Positions 7,269 to 12,450 of a stretch of DNA of 12,450 nucleotides are shown one piece after another. The stretch covers positions 1 to 12,450 of the forward strand of contig CAMOSA010000063.1 of assembly GCA_946624335.1 (NCBI GenBank), in the 5' to 3' direction. The notes beneath the pieces are model-generated. The model saw nothing but the letters and a program-made list of their open reading frames with translations, had not been told where the DNA came from and searched no databases. The first letter of the stretch is position 1. Each line of letters starts with the position of its first letter. The stretch is from an uncultured Prevotellaceae bacterium (lineage in GTDB: Bacteria > Bacteroidota > Bacteroidia > Bacteroidales > Bacteroidaceae). Both the position numbers and the translations under genes were made by a program.

Positions 7269-7727
7269 AAAGCAGTGGGACGGCTTGCCGCTGGCGGCTC
7301 CCTTTCGAGGGAGCGGCGAGAGGAAAGTCCGGGCAACACAGGGCACTCCGCTACCTAACAGATAGAAGTCCGCGAGGGCTTGCAAGTGCAGAAGAAAACA
7401 ACCGCCTGCCGACGGCTATCACGCTCATCAGAGCTCAGATAAGCCGACGGAAGGTAAGGGTGAGAAGGCGAGGCAAGAGCTCACCAGGCACGTGGCGACA
7501 CGTGTGCTGTGCACACCGGAGGTTGAAAGTTCGCGTATACCGGCGAAGCATCGACTGCACGACCAGTGCGTGCAAGGTTGAGAGAGGGCGGCCCGTCCGA
7601 GCCGGAGGGTAGAACGATAGAGACGCGGCGAGAGTCGCGCCGTAGATAAATGGCAGGCACGTCTGCGTCGCCCCCAACAAGTGCGGCGAAGGCGTACAGA
7701 ACCCGGCTTACAGTCCCACTGCTTCCT
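7269..7727 (+). ncRNA. rnpB: RNase P RNA (bacterial type A)
   Basis: This is the catalytic RNA of RNase P, which cuts the 5' leader from pre-tRNA. The conserved landmarks occur in order. The 5' P1 strand AAGCAGTGGGAC (7270-7281) pairs perfectly with GTCCCACTGCTT (7713-7724). GAGGAAAGTCCGGGC lies near 7320-7334. The P12 region AAGGCGAGGCAAGAGCTCAC lies at 7465-7484. TAGATAAATG lies at 7643-7652. ACAGAACCCGGCTTACAG lies at 7696-7713. The ends are set by P1 and the promoter, so they are good to a few bases. At about 455 nt it is longer than the 377-nt E. coli RNA. T-rich sequence follows P1 and may end the transcript. Short reading frames inside it were ignored. Confidence 0.97.
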
Positions 7728-7730
7728 TTT

Positions 7731-7760
7731 CTTTATACCTTATATTCTTTATACCTTATA
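7731..7760 (+). repeat. Direct repeat just after rnpB
   Basis: CTTTATACCTTATA occurs at 7731-7744 and again at 7747-7760. Together with the rest of 7728-7939 it forms a gene-free stretch of about 210 bp that otherwise holds only simple repeats, a small hairpin (GCAAGC-TTC-GCTTGC at 7792-7806) and a C7-A7 run at 7903-7916. Confidence 0.8.
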
Positions 7761-7810
7761 CCTTCGGCGTGCTCTCAATGATTCAACTTTCGCAAGCTTC
7801 GCTTGCCTTG

Positions 7811-7851
7811 GGAGTCAAGGAGTTAAAGGAGTTAAGGAGTTCTTTAACTCC
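7811..7851. repeat. GGAGTTAA repeat forming a 10-bp hairpin
   Basis: Three near-copies (GGAGTCAA, GGAGTTAAA, GGAGTTAA) are followed by GGAGTTC. The segment GGAGTTAAAG at 7819-7828 pairs perfectly with CTTTAACTCC at 7842-7851 across a 13-nt loop. It lies between rnpB and the end of the convergent HAD-like gene. Termination or RNA end protection is possible, but there is no T-tract. Confidence 0.75.
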
Positions 7852-7909
7852 CATAACATCCGAAACTTGAGTCAATGATAGTTTACCGGACGCTCTTGAT
7901 AGCCCCCCC

Positions 7910-7932
7910 AAAAAAAGGCATCCCTACGGGCC
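7910..7932 (-). terminator. Possible terminator of the HAD-like gene
   Basis: On the minus strand, GGCCC-GTA-GGG with a 3-nt bulge and then CC forms a short stem, followed directly by seven T. It lies 7 bp after the stop codon. The stem is short, so the call is moderate; the T-run is then followed by seven G, which is unusual. Confidence 0.45.
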
Positions 7933-7939
7933 ACCTGGC

Positions 7940-8371
7940 TCACCCACCGAACAGTCGTCGGAGGAAGCCACGCTTGGGCTGGGCCGACTCGTGATGCATC
8001 TCTTCCAAGAGCACCTGCTCGTAGGTCTTGTTGTCGTGGATCATGTGGTAGATCGTGCCCCAGTCGGGCAGTCCGCCCACGTTGCGGTCGTCGATCCACA
8101 AGTCCACCTTCAGCTTACGCGAGAAATGCTGGTTGAGCGTGATGTCCTCCTCGGGGAAGTCACGATTGATGGCATAAAACTCCAGCCCGCGCTGTCGGCA
8201 CCACTCCACGGCATCGTCCAGGAGCTTGCCCTCACGCACCGTCCACAGGATCAGCCTATGGCGCTCTTCGGTCAACATCTTCAGCGTCTCTACGGCAAAA
8301 GGTATCTCCTCGCCGATCTCGGGATAGCGGTGACGGACTATCGTGCCGTCGAAGTCTACAGCTATGAGCAT
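7940..8371 (-). CDS. Small HAD-superfamily hydrolase (BT0820-like)
   Basis: This 143-aa protein has the HAD phosphatase signature. Motif I is DFDGT at 6-10, with nucleophile Asp6 and acid/base Asp8. Motif II is Thr44 in ILWTVREG, and the acidic motif IV is Asp94-Asp95 in LWIDDRN. A Lys-containing stretch (SRKLKVD) precedes motif IV. No cap-domain insertion is seen, and the length fits the small, capless Bacteroides BT0820-type proteins. It probably hydrolyses a phosphate ester; the substrate cannot be read from the sequence. The tail RRLFGG is basic and short. It is divergent from the large secreted protein, with its own -7 box 33 bp upstream of the start. Confidence 0.85.
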   Translation of the reverse strand: MLIAVDFDGTIVRHRYPEIGEEIPFAVETLKMLTEERHRLILWTVREGKLLDDAVEWCRQRGLEFYAINRDFPEEDITLNQHFSRKLKVDLWIDDRNVGGLPDWGTIYHMIHDNKTYEQVLLEEMHHESAQPKRGFLRRLFGG

Positions 8372-8403
8372 AGATAAAAAAAGGGTTTATATGTTTTGCG
8401 GTG

Positions 8404-8411
8404 CAAAGTTA
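8404..8411 (-). promoter_or_regulatory. Probable promoter of the HAD-like gene (-7 box)
   Basis: On the minus strand TAACTTTG matches TAnnTTTG and lies 33 bp upstream of the ATG. The -33 region has T-rich sequence but no exact TTTG at the right distance. Confidence 0.55.
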
Positions 8412-8461
8412 CACAAAATCCGCGAAAAAGCTACGCTACGACACTTTTTTTGCCTGTTTTT

Positions 8462-8492
8462 TTTGACAGGCTACGAAATTGGAGTATCTTTG
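8462..8492 (+). promoter_or_regulatory. Promoter of the large secreted protein
   Basis: TTTG at 8462-8465 and TATCTTTG at 8485-8492 are separated by 19 bp, a full match to the Bacteroidota pattern. The start site should be near 8499, giving a leader of about 125 nt. The TTTG sits in the loop of an inverted repeat (GCCTGT 8452-8457, ACAGGC 8466-8471). Confidence 0.8.
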
Positions 8493-8514
8493 CGCCCGAA
8501 ATAAGCATTTACAC

Positions 8515-8574
8515 ATGGCTGGACAGCAGCCAAAGACAAAGAATCTCGACTTCATCAGCAACCACCATATTTAA
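8515..8574 (+). other. Possible 19-codon upstream reading frame in the leader
   Basis: An ATG at 8515 opens a frame of 19 codons (MAGQQPKTKNLDFISNHHI) ending in TAA at 8572-8574. It lies wholly within the predicted leader, 49 bp before the main ATG and in a different frame. It has no clear ribosome binding site. It could be a leader peptide or chance. Confidence 0.25.
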
Positions 8575-8623
8575 TAATAATCACAATCAAAATTCATCAA
8601 ACACTATCTACTAACTAAAAACA

Positions 8624-11600
8624 ATGTTCACAACAATGAAACTGCGTTTACTTTCTTTCGTGGCCGTAGCGGCGATGTCGCTGACGGCCATGGCACAGAC
8701 GTGGACAGCACCTGTCGCTCCGGAGAGCCCCGCAAAGGGTGTCGACTACGAGGCTGACGGCGCCACCGCCTACTACCTCTATAATGTAGGAGCAGGCCAG
8801 TTCGTGCTCGGTGCCAACACCTGGGCTACCCAGATCAGCCTCAGCTCGGACTCCAAGCCTTACATGGAGATCGTCGTCGAACCCCTTGATGGCACCGATG
8901 CAGAGAACTACCCCGACTGCGTCATGCTGAAGCTCAACGGCACCTTCTACTTCTCGGGTGACCACGATCGCAACAACTACGAGGTGAGCAACACCTATCT
9001 CTTCCGCGACAGCGAGGCCAGCGGCTTCATCGACCACAACAACCAGGCTGTATGGTTCTGGAAGTTCACCAAGGCCGAGAGCGGCAACTACTATTGGCAG
9101 TCAGCTCCCGGCATGGGCGACAACAAGTTCCCCAACAGCGAGACTCAGTACGCTAAGGGTACCCCCGGTGCCGGCGTTGAGTTCAACGCAACAGCCGATG
9201 CCGCCAACATCGAATGGGCTTTCGTTCCCGTCGGCTCTGTCAGCGAAGAAGACATGGCAGCGTTCGCCAGCCAGATGGAGCTCTACAATGCGCGCTTAGA
9301 CCTCTACGACCTGCTCAACGACGCCGCCCTCTACGGTGTCGACTACGCTGCCGCCAGCACGGTATACAACAATGCCGCCGCCACGGCCGCCGAGGTCACT
9401 GCCGCAGCCGAAGCGCTGCGTCCCGATGTCAATGCAGCAGCCATCCCCTATGGCATCGCTCATTCCTCAGAGGATGCACCCTTCGAGCTCACCAAGTATG
9501 CCCTCGTCAACGCCGACTTCGAGGCTGCTGCCAACAACTACACCAATCCTACCGGATGGACTGTCACCCCGGGCATGGGTCAGAACTTAGGACAGCAGAA
9601 CGCCAGCTACACCAACAACGACGTTGACCCCGCCGTCTCCATCAACAAGTTCATCGAAGCTTGGTATCCCACCGCCACCGGTGCCCTCCACGACGGTGTC
9701 ATCTGCCAGCAGGTGACAGGCCTGCCCGCCGGACGCTACCGCATCGCGGCTGACGTCATGGCCGTATGGCAGGGCGCTGCCCTCGAGGAGGATCCCCGTG
9801 GTATCTACCTCTATTATGACAACGGCAGCTTCAGCATCCACGGCGAATCGCTCGCCACGGAGAACGGAAAGCCCCTGCACTTCGAGTTCGATTTCGACTA
9901 CGACGGCACAGCGCCCTCGATGGAGATCGGTCTGATGGCACAGAACACCAACCAGAACTGGATGGGTATGGACAACTTCAAGCTCTTCGCCATCGGCCCG
10001 ATGAAGGATCTGCCCTCGTTCACCGCTCTCGTGGGCGCCGTCAACACCGCCAAGGAAATCGACACCGATACCCAAAAGGCTGAATACAACCTCATCACCG
10101 ACTTCGAGAGTGCCATCGACGCTGCCGAAGAGCTGGTCAACGCCGGTTCTGACGAAAGCAAGGAGCAAGAGTACAAGGATGCCTTCCAAGTCCTCGACAA
10201 GGCACGCTCCGCCCTCACCGAGAGTCAGGCAGCCTACAAGAAGTTCCGCGCCTTCATCGACCAGCTCAATGCCGACGAGCGTCGCTACAACGGCGACCTC
10301 AAGACCTTCGTGGCTGACCTCGCTGGTGAGTATGAGTCAAAGTATGACGAAGGAAGCATCACGACAGCCGAGATTGACGCCGCTATCGAAGCTTATCCTT
10401 CAGCAGTACGTCAATTCGTGCAGCAGCTCTTCGACGCTGCCGTCGCACAAGGCGGCACCCTCGACGAGCCCCTCGATATCACGCCGCTCATCGACCACAT
10501 GGACTTCCCCGACACCAACGGCGGCGACCAGGAAGCCTTCGCCAACGGCTACCCCGCCGACGCTCCCGTTTGGATGAATGAGACGTCGACCGGCAACTTC
10601 AAGACCAACTACGGCACCGCCGAGGTATGGGATGCACGTCCGTTCAACATCTACCGCGACTTCACCGACCTGCCCAAGGGTAACTACACCATCAAGACCC
10701 ACGCCTTCTTCCGCGTCGAGGCCAACGATGCCAACTATCCCAACTGGCAGGCTGACAGCGAGTACGGCAAGGGCTTCGCTACCCTCTACGCCGGTGTCAA
10801 CCACACTCCCATTCCCAACCTGGCGCAGCTGGCCAGCCCCATCCTTGCTGACCTCGACGCCCCCTACGACTGCCTTGACGGCAACTACCTGCCCAACAAC
10901 CAGCACTCCGCCAACATGATCTTCACCGACGCCAAGTACGCCAACCTGGCCGGTATGTGCTACATCGGAGCCTCCGGCAACGTCCTCGAGGACGGCGGCA
11001 CACTGCGCGCCGGCATCCAGGGCACCAGCGACCTGCAGGGCAACCACTGGACCATCTGGTACGGCTTCGAGCTCTACTACAACGGTATCGCCAACCTCGA
11101 CGAAGACATTCAGTCGCTCATGACACAGCTCGACGAGCTCTATGCTGCCGGCGTGGCTGAAAACGTCACGAAGAAGGATCAGGCCCTCAAGGACGGTAAC
11201 GCCGCCCTCGGCGAAGACTTCGACACACAGACGGCTGCCATCAAGAAGCTTCAGGAGGCCATCGACGCCATTAACAAGACGCAGGCCCTCATCCAGAAGC
11301 TCAACGTCGCACAGGCTGAATATGCCCAGATGCAGAGCGACCTCCTCGACCTCACCCCGACCGACGCTACGCTCGACCGCATCCTGGCCGAAATCGACGC
11401 CGCCATGAATGCCGATGAGTTCGAGAGCAACGAGCAGATCGAAGGCTGGATCAACGGCCTCCCCGCAGCATGGGCCAAGTATGTCCTCAGCGCTGAGGAG
11501 ATGTCTGGAGCTACCGTCGACGCCCCCGTTGACGTGACACCCGCCCTCATCAACGCCGACTTCGAGGCTGCCGGCCATGCCCGTGGCGTCATGCCTTCAG

Positions 11601-12181
11601 GCTGGACGCTCGATGGCACCATCGGCGCCAACCAGGGCTTCCAGGACAACAACACCTACTCCAGCGAGGACGGCACCATCACCCTCTCCAACTTCCTCGA
11701 GTGCTGGAGAAGCGGCAACGCTGCCCTCACCGACGGCACCATCAGCCAGACCATCGCTGCCGCCCTGCCGCAGGGTTACTACCGCCTCTCCGTGGACGGC
11801 TATGCCACCAACCAGGGCAACGAGGAGGTCGTCGACGGCGTATTCGTCTTCGTCAACGGCGCAGGTGCCAGCAACAACATCAGCATCGGCGCAGCCACTG
11901 CTGCCCCTGCCACTTGGAGCTTCGACTTCTCGGCCAACGGCAGCGGTCTGACCACCGTGGGCATCTTCACCCAGTCCACCACCGCCAACTGGTTCGCTGT
12001 CGACAACTTCCGCCTCGAGTACCTCGGCACCGTCGCTCCTGACGCCGTCGAGAGCCTCAACGCCGACGCTACCGGACCCGCCGTCATCTACGGCATCGAC
12101 GGTCGCCAGCAGAGCCAGCTCCGCCGCGGCATCAACATCGTCCGCAAGGGCGGCAACGTCGAGAAGATCCTCGTCAAGTAA
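8624..12181 (+). CDS. Large secreted modular protein, possible surface glycan binder
   Basis: This 1185-aa protein starts with a signal peptide (cut likely after AMA, residue 24, no lipobox Cys). The ATG at 8636 is an equally good start. A lectin-like domain follows at about 36-203 (YYLYNVGAGQFVLGA). Then come three units, each with a helical stretch (about 205-275, 463-600, 824-955) and a beta-rich, galactose-binding-like module (about 290-455, 615-823, 970-1134). Matching boundary motifs are EDAPFELT (283), TLDEPLDIT (612) and TVDAPVDVT (964). Modules one and three share NADFEAA, GWT, FIEAW/FLECW and LP-G-YR. The end, YGIDGRQQSQLRRGINIVRKGG and then VEKILVK, resembles Prevotella surface-protein tails. 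No catalytic domain is recognised. Codons end overwhelmingly in C, which suggests strong expression. Confidence 0.85.
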   Translation: MFTTMKLRLLSFVAVAAMSLTAMAQTWTAPVAPESPAKGVDYEADGATAYYLYNVGAGQFVLGANTWATQISLSSDSKPYMEIVVEPLDGTDAENYPDCVMLKLNGTFYFSGDHDRNNYEVSNTYLFRDSEASGFIDHNNQAVWFWKFTKAESGNYYWQSAPGMGDNKFPNSETQYAKGTPGAGVEFNATADAANIEWAFVPVGSVSEEDMAAFASQMELYNARLDLYDLLNDAALYGVDYAAASTVYNNAAATAAEVTAAAEALRPDVNAAAIPYGIAHSSEDAPFELTKYALVNADFEAAANNYTNPTGWTVTPGMGQNLGQQNASYTNNDVDPAVSINKFIEAWYPTATGALHDGVICQQVTGLPAGRYRIAADVMAVWQGAALEEDPRGIYLYYDNGSFSIHGESLATENGKPLHFEFDFDYDGTAPSMEIGLMAQNTNQNWMGMDNFKLFAIGPMKDLPSFTALVGAVNTAKEIDTDTQKAEYNLITDFESAIDAAEELVNAGSDESKEQEYKDAFQVLDKARSALTESQAAYKKFRAFIDQLNADERRYNGDLKTFVADLAGEYESKYDEGSITTAEIDAAIEAYPSAVRQFVQQLFDAAVAQGGTLDEPLDITPLIDHMDFPDTNGGDQEAFANGYPADAPVWMNETSTGNFKTNYGTAEVWDARPFNIYRDFTDLPKGNYTIKTHAFFRVEANDANYPNWQADSEYGKGFATLYAGVNHTPIPNLAQLASPILADLDAPYDCLDGNYLPNNQHSANMIFTDAKYANLAGMCYIGASGNVLEDGGTLRAGIQGTSDLQGNHWTIWYGFELYYNGIANLDEDIQSLMTQLDELYAAGVAENVTKKDQALKDGNAALGEDFDTQTAAIKKLQEAIDAINKTQALIQKLNVAQAEYAQMQSDLLDLTPTDATLDRILAEIDAAMNADEFESNEQIEGWINGLPAAWAKYVLSAEEMSGATVDAPVDVTPALINADFEAAGHARGVMPSGWTLDGTIGANQGFQDNNTYSSEDGTITLSNFLECWRSGNAALTDGTISQTIAAALPQGYYRLSVDGYATNQGNEEVVDGVFVFVNGAGASNNISIGAATAAPATWSFDFSANGSGLTTVGIFTQSTTANWFAVDNFRLEYLGTVAPDAVESLNADATGPAVIYGIDGRQQSQLRRGINIVRKGGNVEKILVK

Positions 12182-12209
12182 GCTACACCTTATATATATA
12201 AGCACGTCA

Positions 12210-12241
12210 AGCGCTGCGGCTCAAACCGCAGCGCTTTTCTT
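12210..12241 (+). terminator. Intrinsic terminator of the large secreted protein
   Basis: AGCGCTGCGG (12210-12219) and CCGCAGCGCT (12226-12235) pair perfectly over 10 bp with loop CTCAAA, followed by TTTTCTT. It lies 29 bp after the stop codon. Confidence 0.95.
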
Positions 12242-12332
12242 ATGCCTCTGCCACAGCATCGGCCCGGCGATGTCGTGTGACCAGCCAGCGAATCCGATGA
12301 CGTCAACATGGAGTGCCCCATTCAGGGCAGAG

Positions 12333-12393
12333 ATCTTACAAATCTATACAAATCTAACAAATTATTTGAATGATTTGGACAGATTTGTAAGAT
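12333..12393. repeat. Nested inverted repeat overlapping a promoter
   Basis: ATCTTACAAATCT (12333-12345) is perfectly inverted as AGATTTGTAAGAT (12381-12393). Inside lie CAAATC (12349-12354) with GATTTG (12372-12377), and CAAA (12358-12361) with TTTG (12365-12368). ACAAATCTA-like units also repeat in tandem at 9-10 nt on the left side. The -33 element of the next promoter lies in the right arm. Confidence 0.85.
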
Positions 12394-12414
12394 TTCTCCA
12401 AGTTACTATGTTTG
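12384..12414 (+). promoter_or_regulatory. Promoter pointing out of the window
   Basis: TTTG at 12384-12387 and TATGTTTG at 12407-12414 are separated by 19 bp, a full Bacteroidota match. The start site should be near 12421. The gene it drives lies beyond 12450. Confidence 0.75.
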
Positions 12415-12431
12415 CACCCGCTAACGATACT

Positions 12432-12444
12432 TCAGACGGTCTGA
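12432..12444. promoter_or_regulatory. Dyad just after the predicted start site
   Basis: TCAGAC-G-GTCTGA is a perfect dyad of 6-bp arms centred about 17 bp downstream of the predicted start. It could be an operator; chance is not excluded. Confidence 0.35.
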
Positions 12445-12450
12445 TGCGCT

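Noticed and set aside
7250..7612. Protein-coding frames inside 7250-7680 on both strands
   Set aside because: The region is RNase P RNA by conserved motifs and perfect P1 pairing.
7903..7916. C7-A7 run as a phase-variation tract
   Set aside because: It lies outside any coding frame and after the stop of the HAD-like gene; the A-run is better explained as the T-tract of its terminator.
10400..11578. 392-codon minus-strand frame
   Set aside because: It is antisense to the large secreted protein. The C-ended codons of the real gene remove stops on the other strand; the Val/Gly-rich product matches no family.
12333..12414. Invertible (phase-variable) promoter
   Set aside because: In Bacteroides-type switches the promoter lies between the repeats. 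Here the -7 box is outside and only 35 bp separate the arms; no recombinase is in the window.

Overview
The window looks like chromosomal DNA of a Bacteroidales bacterium, most like a fairly GC-rich member of the Prevotellaceae or a relative. The primary sigma factor is short (286 aa) and lacks region 1.1. Several promoters match the Bacteroidota pattern TTTG / TAnnTTTG. The end of the large secreted protein resembles the C-terminal tails common on Prevotella surface proteins. No phage, plasmid, transposase, tRNA or CRISPR signal was seen.

Layout. (1) Positions 36-1810, plus strand: a secreted DUF1460 amidase-like protein and the peptidoglycan glycosyltransferase mtgA, separated by a 17-copy 7-nt repeat. 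Both act on the cell wall. (2) 1801-1899: a very long hairpin that probably terminates both mtgA and the convergent minus-strand genes. (3) 4231 down to 1904, minus strand: four closely packed genes coding for an exported protein of unknown function, an HPr-kinase-like protein, an S24/S26 signal-peptidase-like protein and a PqqD-like protein. They resemble the tailoring part of a RiPP (ribosomally made, modified peptide) locus, but no precursor or cyclase is visible. This is the best candidate for an undescribed system. (4) 5190-4330 rpoD and 6906-5392 htrA/Do protease, minus strand, separated by a clear intrinsic terminator and two rpoD promoters offset by 11 bp. (5) 7269-7727, plus strand: RNase P RNA (rnpB), followed by about 210 bp of simple repeats. 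(6) 8371-7940, minus strand: a small HAD phosphatase-like protein, divergent from (7) 8624-12181, a 1185-aa secreted modular protein with three repeated units and its own promoter and terminator. (8) 12242-12450: no gene, but a nested inverted repeat overlapping a good promoter that points out of the window.

How the parts relate. Most of the window is core housekeeping: transcription initiation, tRNA 5' processing, periplasmic protein quality control and wall synthesis. The large secreted protein is probably surface-exposed and may bind glycans. The four-gene block downstream of rpoD is the accessory-looking part. All functional calls come from motif recognition by eye; no database search was run.
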